Part shown: one piece after another, positions 25,634-35,507 of the stretch | Numbering within the stretch: the stretch's first letter is position 1 | How the letters are laid out: every line of letters starts with the position of its first letter | Assembly: GCA_965238045.1 (NCBI GenBank) | Contig: CBDEGU010000012.1 | Location: 1,364,001 to 1,428,000 of the forward strand | Direction of reading: 5' to 3' | DNA length: 64,000 nucleotides | From: CBDEGU01 sp965238045 | Lineage (GTDB): Bacteria; Acidobacteriota; Terriglobia; Bryobacterales; UBA6623 | The notes under the pieces: generated by a model | The model's input: only the letters and a program-made list of their open reading frames with translations | Told to the model about the DNA's origin: nothing | The model's database searches: none | Made by a program: the position numbers and the translations under genes

Positions 25634-27103
25634 CTAGCGCTGGACCCACCAGACGCGAATGCCGAGCGCGAGAATCGCGAGCGGCAACAACACCACGTTC
25701 AGCCAGAAAAGCCGCGACATCTGCGACTGCGACAGGTTGAGCGGCGTGTTTTCCGGGTCCTTCGGACGAATCGAAATCAGGTCTTCGTCCGAACTGAGCC
25801 AGTTCAGCATGTTCAGAAACAGGTCGGCATTGCCGCCTCGCCCCAGCGAGGCATTGCGCACGAAAAGGGACGTGCCGGTCGCGACAATGCGGCCTTGGGG
25901 CTTGTCTTCCGCCTCGCCGTCTTCCGATTCGTCCTCCCCGGCTTCGTCCTCCTCGGCATCGGCATCATCCGAATCGCCCTCGTCCTCGTCCGCATCGCCC
26001 TCGGAGCCGGAACCGGAAGGGTCGTAAACCGCGGCGACGCCCAGCGTGATCGGGCCTTCGCGCTCCTTGTCCGCGTCGCGGATGACCTCTTCGTCCTCGA
26101 TCTTCAGCTCTTCAGTCGCGAAGCTCTGCGCCGTCGTGCGAAACAGATTCGTGACCGTCCAGTTCGCCGTGGCGTCGCCAGACTCCACGCCGCGCGCCAT
26201 GGGAAAGAACGTCGTCACGTTGCCCATCACATTGCTGATCGGGTGGTCTTCATAGCTCGCCACCAGGGGCGAGAGCGGACCCATGCCGAAAAACTGCCCG
26301 ATGCCGGAAAAGTCCAGTACGATCTCGTCGCGCACCTTGATGCCGAAGCCCGCCAGCCATTCCGCCAGCTCCGGACTCTTCTCGTTGTCGAGCATCACCG
26401 CCAGACGGCCGCCGCCCTCGATGTACTTCTTCAAAATGTCGAGTTCCTGTTCGAAATAGCCCGTCTCGGCCCCGGCCAGGATCAGCAGCGTGCATTCGCT
26501 GGGAATTTCCTGTTTTTCGAGCAGAGAGATCGTCTGCGTCTTGTAGTTCGCGTCTTCGATCGCATCCTTGGCCCCCGAAAATCCGTCGCGTCCCGTATCG
26601 CTCGCGTCGGCTTCGCCGTGACCGCTGAGGATGCAGGCCGTCTTCTCTTCCCCCTTGAGGGCCTTGATGATCGAGTTGGTGATGTCTTCTTCGCTCGTTG
26701 AAGAGGCTTCCTCGCGGTTCGCGCCCACCTCGACAAACACCGTGCCGTAGTTCCTCACGTTCATCGCCTTGGCGACTTCGGGCTTGCTGTCCGGGTCAAT
26801 ATAATCGACCGTCACGCGGCTGGACGCGTTCTCGTAGCGGACAAGCGAGTCCTTCACCGCCCCGAACTCCATGCTCTTGTCGAAGTAGTAGATCTTGAGA
26901 TCCCGGTCCAGGTTGCCGAGAATCTTTAGGCTCTGGTCCGACAAACTGTAGATCTGATCCTTGGTGGCGTCGAAGGTCTTGTTGTAGCGGTCGGCAAGAT
27001 AGTTCACGAACACCAGGCAAGCCACGACGACGAGAATGTAGGTCGCCGAGTACGCGCCGTATTTGGTTTGCCGTGTTTTCACCCAATCGAGACTCATGTT
27101 CAA
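25634..27103 (-). CDS. GldG-like ABC-type transport system auxiliary protein
   Basis: A 489-residue protein with an N-terminal helix (about residues 18-36), a large extracytoplasmic domain, and a C-terminal helix (about 465-483). Family-typical stretches are NKTFDATKDQIYSLSDQSLKIL, LKIYYFDKS and GHGEADASDTGRDGFSGAKDAIE. Unusually it carries a ~45-residue Asp/Glu run (SGSEGDADEDEGDSDDADAE...) at about residues 368-412, near the C-terminal helix. It lies between the permease and the DUF4340 gene in one operon. Inferred role: part of an ABC complex of the GldAFG type, used for gliding in Bacteroidota and of unknown use elsewhere. Confidence 0.85.
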   Translation of the reverse strand: MNMSLDWVKTRQTKYGAYSATYILVVVACLVFVNYLADRYNKTFDATKDQIYSLSDQSLKILGNLDRDLKIYYFDKSMEFGAVKDSLVRYENASSRVTVDYIDPDSKPEVAKAMNVRNYGTVFVEVGANREEASSTSEEDITNSIIKALKGEEKTACILSGHGEADASDTGRDGFSGAKDAIEDANYKTQTISLLEKQEIPSECTLLILAGAETGYFEQELDILKKYIEGGGRLAVMLDNEKSPELAEWLAGFGIKVRDEIVLDFSGIGQFFGMGPLSPLVASYEDHPISNVMGNVTTFFPMARGVESGDATANWTVTNLFRTTAQSFATEELKIEDEEVIRDADKEREGPITLGVAAVYDPSGSGSEGDADEDEGDSDDADAEEDEAGEDESEDGEAEDKPQGRIVATGTSLFVRNASLGRGGNADLFLNMLNWLSSDEDLISIRPKDPENTPLNLSQSQMSRLFWLNVVLLPLAILALGIRVWWVQR

Positions 27104-27113
27104 TTTCTCCCCG

Positions 27114-27881
27114 CTAGGTGCGCCAGCGCAATGATTCGAGAGACCGTTTGGTCAGAAACAGGCCCAGTCCAATGGCGCTGAGAAAATAGACTATGTCCTT
27201 GAGTTCGATCACTCCCTTGGCGAACTGCTGAAAATGCGGAGTGATCGCCAAGTACTGACATACTTTTCCGATCGTCGAGGTGCTGTAGGCATTCACCCAG
27301 TCGAGAACCCAAAGCAGCAAGAAGCATCCGAAGGTCACCGCGCCGGCCACAATCTGGTTCTTCGTAAGGCTCGAGAAGAACCCGCCCAGCGCGAACAGCG
27401 TTCCGCCCATCAGCAGCAGTCCCAGGTAACCTGCCAGCAGGGCCCGCCAGTCCGGCGTGCTTAGAACAAACAGGACGGCCAGGTCCAGCAGCGAGATCGC
27501 CAGCATCGCCGAGAAGAGCAGCATCGTGGCGATCCACTTGCCGAGAATGATTTCGAAATCCCGCACCGGCGACGTCAGCAGAAGCTCGATCGTCCCGCTG
27601 CGATTCTCTTCGGCGAACAGCCGCATCGTTACCATCGGCGAGAGAAACAGCAAGATGATCGTAAAGTTGCCCAGCGTGGGCTGGATCACGAACCGGTCGA
27701 TGTTCATCGGAGGCATGCCCATGCCCATTTGCGATCGGCTGCTGAAGTCGGCAAAGAACGCCACGGCGCTGAATGAAAAATAGCCGAAAATCACGGCGAA
27801 CATCGCCAGCAGAACGTAAGCGACCGGCGAAACGAAATAGCTCTTCACTTCTCTCCTCGCGATGGTCCAGACGTTTCTCAT
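27114..27881 (-). CDS. ABC transporter permease (GldF-like)
   Basis: A 255-residue ABC-2-type permease with six hydrophobic segments. It starts MRNVWTIARREVKSYFVSPVAYVLL, a pattern characteristic of this subfamily, and contains RLFAEENRSGTIELLLTSPV. Its start overlaps the stop of the ATPase gene by 4 bp (ATGA), and it ends 10 bp before the GldG-like gene. It would form the membrane channel of the ABC complex. Confidence 0.9.
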   Translation of the reverse strand: MRNVWTIARREVKSYFVSPVAYVLLAMFAVIFGYFSFSAVAFFADFSSRSQMGMGMPPMNIDRFVIQPTLGNFTIILLFLSPMVTMRLFAEENRSGTIELLLTSPVRDFEIILGKWIATMLLFSAMLAISLLDLAVLFVLSTPDWRALLAGYLGLLLMGGTLFALGGFFSSLTKNQIVAGAVTFGCFLLLWVLDWVNAYSTSTIGKVCQYLAITPHFQQFAKGVIELKDIVYFLSAIGLGLFLTKRSLESLRWRT

Positions 27882-28930
27882 GATGGGCTCTCTCTCCCCC
27901 CTGCCTCGTCAACTGCCTCGTTGCCCGCCTCGTCACTCCCGGCTGGCTCTCCCGCCGGGCCGGAATCCGCCGGTTCCGGCGAACCGTCCGCTTCCTCCGA
28001 GTCCGATCCGGTCAGCTTAAGGAAGACCTCTTCCAGGCTCAGCCCCACGGAACGAATCTCATAGAGCCCCCAGCCGGCATCCACCACCGCTCGCGCGATT
28101 TCGCTGCGGATATTCGGCTCCTTGCCGGTCTCAACTTCCCAACTGCCGCGGCCGCCATGGCCGTTCTTGCGCGCAACCTTGTTGACGCCCGCCACCGCCC
28201 GCAGCCGGGCTTCGACCTCTTCTTGGGGACCATCGATCTCGACCAGCACCGACTCGTGGCCCTGCAACCGCGCCACCAGATTCTCGGGCGTGTCGATGGC
28301 CTCGATCTGACCATCGTTGATGATAATCACCCGGTCGGCGATCGACTGCACTTCTGGCAGAATATGCGTGCTCAGAATGATCGTATGTTCGCCGCTGAGC
28401 GCGTGGACCAGCTGGCGCACCTCGGCGATCTGCTTCGGGTCGAGCCCGGCGGTCGGCTCGTCGAGAATCAGCACGTCCGGATCATGGATCAGCGCCTGCG
28501 CCAGCCCCACCCGTTGCCGGTAGCCTTTCGAGAGATGCGCGACGAGCTTGCGCAGCACATCGCCCAGTGAGCAGCGCTCGACAACCGCGTCAAGACGCTT
28601 GGGAACATCGCGGCTGGGGATGCCCTTCAGTCGCCCGACGAAATCAAGATAGTCGTCCACCCGCATTTCCGGGTAAAGGGGCGGAGCCTCGGGCAGATAG
28701 CCGATGCGTTTCTTAACCTCCAGCGGCTCGGCGAGCACGTCGAAACCGGCAACCTTGGCCGTGCCCTCGCTCGGAGGCAGGAAGCAGGTCAGAATGCGCA
28801 TCGTCGTCGTTTTGCCGGCGCCGTTGGGCCCGAGAAAACCGATAATTTCGCCCTTCTCGACCTTAAAGCTGATGTTGTTCACGGCCCGCGTCGGGCCGTA
28901 TCTCTTCGTCAAACCTTCAACTTCGATCAT
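27878..28930 (-). CDS. ABC transporter ATP-binding protein (GldA-like)
   Basis: A 350-residue ABC ATPase. It has Walker A GPNGAGKTT at residues 34-42, signature LSKGYRQRVGLAQAL, Walker B VLILDEPTAGLDP and an H-loop in ILSTHILPEV. The C-terminal ~110 residues resemble the regulatory extension of GldA-type proteins, followed by a Glu/Pro/Ala-rich tail. It is first in a four-gene operon (ATPase, permease, GldG-like, DUF4340) transcribed leftward. ATG 28930. Confidence 0.92.
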   Translation of the reverse strand: MIEVEGLTKRYGPTRAVNNISFKVEKGEIIGFLGPNGAGKTTTMRILTCFLPPSEGTAKVAGFDVLAEPLEVKKRIGYLPEAPPLYPEMRVDDYLDFVGRLKGIPSRDVPKRLDAVVERCSLGDVLRKLVAHLSKGYRQRVGLAQALIHDPDVLILDEPTAGLDPKQIAEVRQLVHALSGEHTIILSTHILPEVQSIADRVIIINDGQIEAIDTPENLVARLQGHESVLVEIDGPQEEVEARLRAVAGVNKVARKNGHGGRGSWEVETGKEPNIRSEIARAVVDAGWGLYEIRSVGLSLEEVFLKLTGSDSEEADGSPEPADSGPAGEPAGSDEAGNEAVDEAGGRESPS

Positions 28931-29140
28931 GGCTTTTGCCTGGCTGGGAAACCCCGGGAAGGAGTAGAGGGAAGGAAATAAGATCCGTCACAAAAACGTT
29001 CGCAGCAACTCATTATGAAACAATCGGAGGCTCGCTTGTCAACGCCCGCGATCCATCCACAACGCAAGCCGCAAGCGCCCGGCAGGCCGCCCGCAACATC
29101 GCGGGAACGTCCTTGCAAACACTGAGCCCGCCCCGCCCCG

Positions 29141-30946
29141 TCACGAGTCCTCGCCAACCTTCAGCACGGCCAGGAATGCCTCCTGTGGAATATCCACCCG
29201 CCCGACGCGCTTCATTCGCCGCTTGCCTTCCTTTTGCTTCTCAAGCAACTTGCGCTTGCGCGAGATATCGCCGCCATAGCATTTCGCCGTGACATTCTTT
29301 CTCAGCGCCGCGATATTGAAGCGAGCCACAACCTTGTTCCCGATCGCCGCTTGCAGCGCGATCTCGAACATTTGCCGCGGGATCAGCTTGCGCATCTTCT
29401 CAATCAGCGCCTTGCCCCGCTCATGCGCCTGATCCTTGTGCAGGATGATCGAAAGCGCGTCGACCGCCTCTCCGGCGACAAGAATATCGAGTTTGACCAT
29501 GGCCGAGCTCTGGTAGCCGTGAAAATGGTATTCGACCGACCCATACCCGCGCGATACCGTCTTGAGGCGGTCGTAGAAATCCAGCACGATTTCATTGAGC
29601 GGAACTTCGTAGGTCAGCAGGACCCGCGTGCCGGCCACGTACTCGAATCTCTTCTGGACGCCTCGCTTGTTTTCGAGCAGTTTGAGAATGCCGCCCAAGT
29701 AGTCATCCGGCGTGATGATCGTCACCGTGAACACGGGCTCCTCGACATGGTCGATTTCCTGAGACGCGGGCCAGCGGCTCGGGTTGTCGATCTCCACCAC
29801 GCCGCCATCGGTCTTGACCACCCGGTAGCGGACGCCCGGAGCGGTCGTAATGAGATCCAGACCGAACTCGCGCCGCAGCCGCTCTTGCACGATTTCAAGG
29901 TGCAGCAGCCCCAGAAACCCGGCGCGAAAGCCGAATCCCAGCGCCACGGAACTCTCCGGCTCGAACTGGAAAGAGCGGTCGTTCAACTGCAACTTTTCCA
30001 GCGCCTCGCGAAGCATTTGATGGGCGTGAGCTTCGATCGTATACAGACCCGCGAAGACCATCGGCTTGGATTCCTCGAAACCCGCCAGCGGTTCGGTAGG
30101 CGGATGGGCGTCGTCGCAAATCGTGTCGCCCACCTGGGTGTCGGTTACGTTCTTGATGTTCGCGACCACCCAGCCCACCTCGCCCATGGTGAGTTCTTCG
30201 GTCGGGAAAATCTTCGGCGTCCGAAATCCCAGATCCTCGATCTGAAACACCAGGCCGCTCGACCACATGCGAATCTTCATCCCCTTGCGAAACGTGCCGT
30301 CCACGACCCGCACCAGGATGATGACGCCCCGGTAGGTGTCGTACCAGGAATCGAAGAGCAGCGCCCGCGGAACCCCGCCGGCCTCGCCCCGCGGCGGCGG
30401 GACGCGCTTGACGATCGTTTCGAGAATCTCGGGCACGCCCGACCCCGACTTAGCGCTGATCAGCAAGGCATCCGAAGCATCCAGACCGATCGCCGACTCG
30501 ATCTGTTCGCGAACCCGTTCCGGCTCGGCGGCCGGCAGATCGATCTTGTTGATCACTGGAATAATCTCAAGGTCATCTTCGAGCGCAAGATAGGTATTGG
30601 CCAGCGTCTGCGCCTCGACGCCTTGGGCCGCGTCAACCACCAGCAAGGCTCCTTCGCACGCCGCCAGACTGCGCGAAACCTCATAGGAGAAATCCACATG
30701 GCCGGGCGTGTCGATCAAATTGAGCTGATAGGTCTTCCCGTCGCTGGCCTCATACATCAGGCGCACCGCCTGTGCCTTGATCGTGATGCCGCGCTCGCGC
30801 TCCAGCTCCATCGAGTCCAGCACCTGCGCCTGCATCTCCCGGGACGTGAGTGCACCGGTCAGCTCCAGCAACCGATCGGCCAAGGTCGACTTTCCATGGT
30901 CGATGTGCGCGATGATGCTGAAATTTCGTATTTGAGAAGGGTCCAT
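29141..30946 (-). CDS. lepA: elongation factor 4 (LepA), translational GTPase
   Basis: A 601-residue LepA. G1 is AHIDHGKST at residues 13-21, followed by a typical switch region ERERGITIK, DTPGHVDF and NKIDLPAA. The LepA-specific C-terminal domain ends GKRRMKRVGRVDIPQEAFLAVLK. LepA binds the ribosome and acts in initiation or back-translocation under stress. Full length and intact, ATG 30946. It stands alone on the minus strand between the ABC operon and the kinase gene. Confidence 0.97.
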   Translation of the reverse strand: MDPSQIRNFSIIAHIDHGKSTLADRLLELTGALTSREMQAQVLDSMELERERGITIKAQAVRLMYEASDGKTYQLNLIDTPGHVDFSYEVSRSLAACEGALLVVDAAQGVEAQTLANTYLALEDDLEIIPVINKIDLPAAEPERVREQIESAIGLDASDALLISAKSGSGVPEILETIVKRVPPPRGEAGGVPRALLFDSWYDTYRGVIILVRVVDGTFRKGMKIRMWSSGLVFQIEDLGFRTPKIFPTEELTMGEVGWVVANIKNVTDTQVGDTICDDAHPPTEPLAGFEESKPMVFAGLYTIEAHAHQMLREALEKLQLNDRSFQFEPESSVALGFGFRAGFLGLLHLEIVQERLRREFGLDLITTAPGVRYRVVKTDGGVVEIDNPSRWPASQEIDHVEEPVFTVTIITPDDYLGGILKLLENKRGVQKRFEYVAGTRVLLTYEVPLNEIVLDFYDRLKTVSRGYGSVEYHFHGYQSSAMVKLDILVAGEAVDALSIILHKDQAHERGKALIEKMRKLIPRQMFEIALQAAIGNKVVARFNIAALRKNVTAKCYGGDISRKRKLLEKQKEGKRRMKRVGRVDIPQEAFLAVLKVGEDS

Positions 30947-31110
30947 CTAGGGGTATCGAAAGGAGTATCAAAAGGGCGTAAGCGCCTGCTTCTCTTCTCA
31001 GCGCCTGCCAGCGGAACTTTCACCGAACGGGAAGAGTCAGCCAAGAAAACACTCGAACTCAGGTCTCACGCTAGCAAGCACCCCCAAGGGTGTCAATTTA
31101 GCGGCCTTCC

Positions 31111-33381
31111 TCAAGGGACGGGAATAGGCGGGAAACCGATCTTGCGCGCCAAACTCTCATAGCGCGGATCCGAGCGAAGCGCCGCGAACGTCGGCTCGCA
31201 CTGCAGATACACCAACTCCGCTTCATGCCGCTCACAGGCCTCTTCGAGATCGTCGAAGGCGCGATCCAAGTCGCCGAGCGCGATTTGGAGGAACCAGGGC
31301 CTCGTGCGCTGGATATCATTAGTCTCGGAGAGTTCCTCGATCTTGCGGATCGCCTCCCGCACCTTGTCTTGCTCACCCCTGCGCCCGTGGATAAAAGCCT
31401 CCACCATCCATGCGCGAATCTGCCCTCCCGAGAGCCGGCTGATCTCCCGCGCCGCCGCGAGCGCTTCCTGATACATTCCCTTCTCCCCGTAGGTCGCGCT
31501 GAGGTCGAAGTAGACTCCGGCGAACTGGGGATTCAGCGTAATCGTGCGCTCGAACTGCTCGATAGCCTCGTCGTAGCGGCCCGCGAAGTGCAGAATCCTC
31601 CCCTTGGCCGTGCTGATAATCACCGAGAGCGGGTCCAGTTCCAGAGCGCGGTCAATCTCCCGCAGCGCCTCGTCGAAGCGGCAAAGAATCGCCAGGAACA
31701 TAGCGAATTGGTGGTGTCCGGTGGCATAGCCGTCGTTCAACGCGATCCCGCGCCGGAACTCCGCTTCGGCCGTCTCCCAATCCCAGTCCTTGCGGAAGCT
31801 CACCAGCGCCAGGGCGATGTGGGCCTCGGCGCAATTCGGATCCGCCTCCACCGCGTGAATCGCGGCCTGCTTCGCTTTTGTCAGCGCCTCGGCGGAGTCG
31901 ATTTCGGCATACCCTCCGACCCCCAGCAGCATATGGGCCTCGGCCAGCCCCGCGCAGGGCAGCGCGTAGCTGCAGTCATCGCAATGCGCCTGCTCGAACG
32001 AGGCAATCGCCCGCCGGATGCTCTCTCCGGTGCGCTGGTTGAGGTGATAGCGTCCCTGCAAGTAGTGGTTGTAGGCCGCCAGGTTCGCGGTCGGCTTCTT
32101 GACGATCGGCTCCTGCTCCGCCCCGGTCAAGTTCACGCGCAGCGTAGCCACGATCGATTGCGCGATTTCATCCTGGACGGCGAAAATATCCTCCATCTCA
32201 CGGTCAAAACGCCGCGACCAGAGATGATACCCGTCGGCCACATTAATATGCTGAGCCGTAATGCGAAAACGGTTGCCAATCCGCCGCACGCTTCCTTCCA
32301 GAACCGTCCGGACCCCAAGCTGTTCGCCAATGTCGCGGATGTCGTAGGCGCGTCCCTTGAAGCGGAACGACGATGTCCGCGAGACCACCTTGAGCCCCTT
32401 GATCGTCGTCAAGGCATTGATGATCTCCTCGGTTACTCCGTCGCAGAAATACTCCTGATCGTTGTCCGAACTCATGTCGACGAACGGCAGCACCGCGATC
32501 GTTGGATCGGGCGACGGCGACGGCGCCGGACCGCTCCGCATATTCCCCCCCGCCGCTTGCAGATCCTTCTGTACCGCCAAGAGATCCTTCAGCACATCGT
32601 CCATCGAAAAATAGCGCTCCGCCGGCCGCTTCGCAAGCGCCTTTTCGGCGATCTTTGACAAACCGGCTGGAACATCATCCCGAAACTCCCTCAGCCGCGG
32701 CGCCGGCGTGTGGACAATGTCGTAGAGCATCGCCGCCTCGGCCTGTCCCGCGTAGGGAACCGTGCCGGTAATCATCTCGAAGAGAACCACCCCGAAAGAG
32801 AAGATGTCCGAGCGGTGATCCACTTCACCGCCTTGCGCCTGCTCGGGCGACATATAGGCGGCCGTTCCCGCGCTGGCGTCATCTGCTCCCGAGAGCCTTC
32901 TGCCGGCCACGAGCGCGACCCCGAAGTCGGCCAGCTTGAGCACACCTTCCTCATCGAGCAAGGCGTTTTCTGATTTCACGTCCCGGTGCACGATCCCATG
33001 CCGGTGCGCATGCGCCAGCCCTCGGCTCATCTGCTCGGCGTAACGCAGCACATCGGCGATCGGCAAGCTCCCGCCGCCGTTGCGGAATTCCCGAATCTTG
33101 TCCCGCAGCGTACCGCCCGGCAGATACTCCAGCGCCATGAACGGCTCGTCGGCTTTCTGGTCCACCTCAAAAATTGTGGCCACGTTGGGGTGATTCAAAC
33201 GTGAGATCGCCCGCGCCTCCTCGAACAGCCGCTCGATGTCTGCCTGCGAGGCCTCGATCGACGGGGAAAGAAGTTTTAGCGCCACCAGCCGGCCGAGATT
33301 CAAATCGCGCGCCTTGTACACAACCCCCATGCCGCCTTCGGCGATCTGCTCCAAAATCTCGTAGTGTGACAGTCTCGGCAT
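31111..33381 (-). CDS. Ser/Thr protein kinase with TolB-like domain and TPR tail
   Basis: A 756-residue kinase. Residues 7-265 form a Pkn2-type catalytic domain: glycine loop EGGMGVVYKA (15-24), Lys36 in VALKLL, HRDVKSEN (132-139), ADFG (151-154) and SPEQ (178-181). After a Pro/Ser linker, residues ~294-430 match the TolB-like N-terminal domain seen in CadC-type and adenylate-cyclase-type proteins (TIAVLPFVDMSSDNDQEYFCDG). The rest is a TPR array. No membrane helix is seen, so it is probably cytosolic. The start was placed at ATG 33381 (MPRLSHYEIL); an in-frame ATG at 33444 adds a leader unlike the family. Divergent from the S1-domain gene. Confidence 0.9.
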   Translation of the reverse strand: MPRLSHYEILEQIAEGGMGVVYKARDLNLGRLVALKLLSPSIEASQADIERLFEEARAISRLNHPNVATIFEVDQKADEPFMALEYLPGGTLRDKIREFRNGGGSLPIADVLRYAEQMSRGLAHAHRHGIVHRDVKSENALLDEEGVLKLADFGVALVAGRRLSGADDASAGTAAYMSPEQAQGGEVDHRSDIFSFGVVLFEMITGTVPYAGQAEAAMLYDIVHTPAPRLREFRDDVPAGLSKIAEKALAKRPAERYFSMDDVLKDLLAVQKDLQAAGGNMRSGPAPSPSPDPTIAVLPFVDMSSDNDQEYFCDGVTEEIINALTTIKGLKVVSRTSSFRFKGRAYDIRDIGEQLGVRTVLEGSVRRIGNRFRITAQHINVADGYHLWSRRFDREMEDIFAVQDEIAQSIVATLRVNLTGAEQEPIVKKPTANLAAYNHYLQGRYHLNQRTGESIRRAIASFEQAHCDDCSYALPCAGLAEAHMLLGVGGYAEIDSAEALTKAKQAAIHAVEADPNCAEAHIALALVSFRKDWDWETAEAEFRRGIALNDGYATGHHQFAMFLAILCRFDEALREIDRALELDPLSVIISTAKGRILHFAGRYDEAIEQFERTITLNPQFAGVYFDLSATYGEKGMYQEALAAAREISRLSGGQIRAWMVEAFIHGRRGEQDKVREAIRKIEELSETNDIQRTRPWFLQIALGDLDRAFDDLEEACERHEAELVYLQCEPTFAALRSDPRYESLARKIGFPPIPVP

Positions 33382-33692
33382 GATCGGATCTTTCGCCCCG
33401 GCGGGCGCTATGCGCGGCCCGCGGATGTGGCTAGGAGATTTCATTATCGCCTACGGCACAAGTCTTGCCGGCGCGCCTTGCCCGCGCCGCTCGGCATCGT
33501 GCGCCTGTGGGACAATGAGTCCTGAGCCCCTCCCCAGGCGGGCCGAAAAAAAACGGGAACCCTGCAAAGCGCGGCCCCTGCCCGCTCTATATATTAGATG
33601 CTTGTCTTCCGCGCCAGGATGGTGGTTCCAGATGTTTTTACAACCGCTGCACGAAAGCCGCCGAGGGAGCCGGACTGTTTACAGTTGCGAAT

Positions 33693-33905
33693 ATGAGTGA
33701 AGATTTGATCTCAAACATCCCCTCGGACGAGCCGGATCCGCCGGGCACCGGCGCGCCCGTGTCCGCGGAAGAGCAGGAGCCAGTGGAAGAAGAAGTCTCG
33801 TTTTCCGAAATGCTCGACGAGTTCGAGCGCTCCAGCGACAAACCAGAGACTTCCGCCTCCGGCGTCCTCCGCGGCGGTCGTCAGAAGCGTCAGCGTGCGC
33901 CATGA
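33693..33905 (+). CDS. S1-domain protein (ribosomal protein S1-like), N-terminal part
   Basis: ATG 33693 opens an acidic leader (MSEDLISNIPSDEPDPPG ... FSEMLDEFE) typical of bacterial S1-like proteins. It reaches SASGVLRG, where the first S1 domain should begin with a GTVV-type strand. From about 33873 the frame is lost (GGRQKRQRAP-stop), while the S1 sequence continues one frame over. A missing dinucleotide near 33871-33878 would explain it. Confidence 0.7.
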   Translation: MSEDLISNIPSDEPDPPGTGAPVSAEEQEPVEEEVSFSEMLDEFERSSDKPETSASGVLRGGRQKRQRAP

Positions 33906-35478
33906 CGGCGTGTTCGTCGATGTCGGCCGCAAGTCCGAGGCCTTCCTGCCCATCCCCGCTCTCAAGGACGGCGAGGCGCCTCCCGAAGACGCCCTGAAAA
34001 CCGGCGACACGCTGCAGGTCAGCATCAGCGGCCGCTCGCCGGACGGCTACCTGACTTTGTCTCGGGTCATCGCCCAGCGCCCCAAGAACTGGACCGAGTA
34101 TGAGATCGCCTTCAGCGAAGGCACGGCGATCGCGGGCAAGGTGACCGAGGTGATCAAGGGCGGTCTCTCGGTCGACATCGGCGTCAGGGCTTTCATGCCC
34201 GCCTCGCGCTTGGGCACGCGGCAAGCAGAGGAAATGCAAGCCCTGGTGGGCCAGGAAATCAGTTGCCGCATCACCCAGCTCGACGTCGAGGACGAGAACG
34301 TCATCGTCGACCGGCGCGTGATTCTCGAGCAAGAGCGCGAAGAAAAGCGCAAGGAGCGTATCGCGGCCTTGCAGCCCGGCATGGTCGTCTCGGGTACGGT
34401 CTGCAACATCCGCGACTTTGGGGCCTTTGTCGACCTGGGCGGCGTCGACGGCCTGCTGCATGTTTCCGATCTGTCCTGGTCGCGGGTGAAAGATCCCGCC
34501 TCGGTGCTCTCCCAGGGCCAGGAACTGCAAGTCAAGATCCTCAAGATCGATGACGGTGGCAAGCGAATCTCGGTCGGACTCAAACAGCTCTCGACCGATC
34601 CCTGGACCGTCATCGGCGAGAAACTCCAGCCTGGCGACCGCATCAAGGGGCTCGTGACGAAGCTGATGGATTTCGGCGCCTTCGTCGAGATCGAACCCGG
34701 TGTCGAGGGACTAATTCACATCTCGGAAATGTCCTGGGCGCGCAAGGTGCGTCATCCCGAAGACCTGCTCAAAGCCGGCGAAGTCGTCGAAGCCGTCATC
34801 CTGGAAATGAAGCTCGGCGAACACCGCATCGGCCTCGGGCTCAAGCAGGTGCTGGGTGATCCCTGGGAGCGGCTGGAAAAAGACTTCGCCCCCGGCACGG
34901 CCGTGGACGCAACGGTCGTCAACTTGGCCAAATTCGGCGCCTTCGTCGAGGTCATCGAAGGAGTCGAGGGACTGCTTCACGTCTCCGACATCACTTCCGA
35001 GCGCAGGCTCAACCACCCGAGCGAGATGCTCAAGGTCGGCCAGAAAATCCGTGTGGTCATCATCGAAGTCGATCGCGACAAACGCAAGCTGAAACTCGGC
35101 ATGAAGCAGCTCGAGCGCGGTGACGCCGACGAGTATTTCGAATCCTGCCAGGTGGGCGACACCGTGACCGGACGAGTCGCGAAGGTCAGCGGCGGCAAGG
35201 TCGTCGTCGAGCTGGGCGACGGGCTCAAGGGCATCTGCCAGCTCGATACATCCGCGGCCCAGAAAGACGGCGCGCCGAACGGCCCAGCCCAGAAAGACCC
35301 AGCACCTAAGCCCGCCGACATCTCATCGCTCAGCAAAATGATCGAGTCGGCCTGGAAGGGCGGCGGCGGCGGCCCCGCCCCGGTGAAGGAAGAGCCCTTG
35401 CGCAAAGGTCAGGTGCGTTCCTTCAAGGTTACCGCCCTGGACCCCAAATCGAAATCCATCAGCCTGGCCCTAGAGTGA
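33895..35478 (+). CDS. S1-domain protein (ribosomal protein S1-like), main part
   Basis: This frame covers six S1 RNA-binding domains. The first starts upstream of the GTG at 33895 (the frame is open well before it: VVRSVSVRHDGVFVDVG), so the GTG is probably not a true start. Domains 3-5 are the most canonical (GTVCNIRDFGAFVDLGGVDG, VTKLMDFGAFVEI, VNLAKFGAFVEV, each with LLHVSD- or LIHISE-type strands). Together with 33693-33905 the protein would be about 595 residues, a normal S1 size. S1 helps mRNA bind the ribosome and is usually essential. The frameshift is therefore either a sequence error or evidence that another copy exists. Confidence 0.85.
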   Translation: MRHDGVFVDVGRKSEAFLPIPALKDGEAPPEDALKTGDTLQVSISGRSPDGYLTLSRVIAQRPKNWTEYEIAFSEGTAIAGKVTEVIKGGLSVDIGVRAFMPASRLGTRQAEEMQALVGQEISCRITQLDVEDENVIVDRRVILEQEREEKRKERIAALQPGMVVSGTVCNIRDFGAFVDLGGVDGLLHVSDLSWSRVKDPASVLSQGQELQVKILKIDDGGKRISVGLKQLSTDPWTVIGEKLQPGDRIKGLVTKLMDFGAFVEIEPGVEGLIHISEMSWARKVRHPEDLLKAGEVVEAVILEMKLGEHRIGLGLKQVLGDPWERLEKDFAPGTAVDATVVNLAKFGAFVEVIEGVEGLLHVSDITSERRLNHPSEMLKVGQKIRVVIIEVDRDKRKLKLGMKQLERGDADEYFESCQVGDTVTGRVAKVSGGKVVVELGDGLKGICQLDTSAAQKDGAPNGPAQKDPAPKPADISSLSKMIESAWKGGGGGPAPVKEEPLRKGQVRSFKVTALDPKSKSISLALE

Positions 35479-35507
35479 GCAGGATGGGTCTATTGCGGCC
35501 TGAGCCC

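Noticed and set aside
29234..31162. 642-aa plus-strand ORF
   Set aside because: Antisense shadow of lepA, caused by high GC at third positions.
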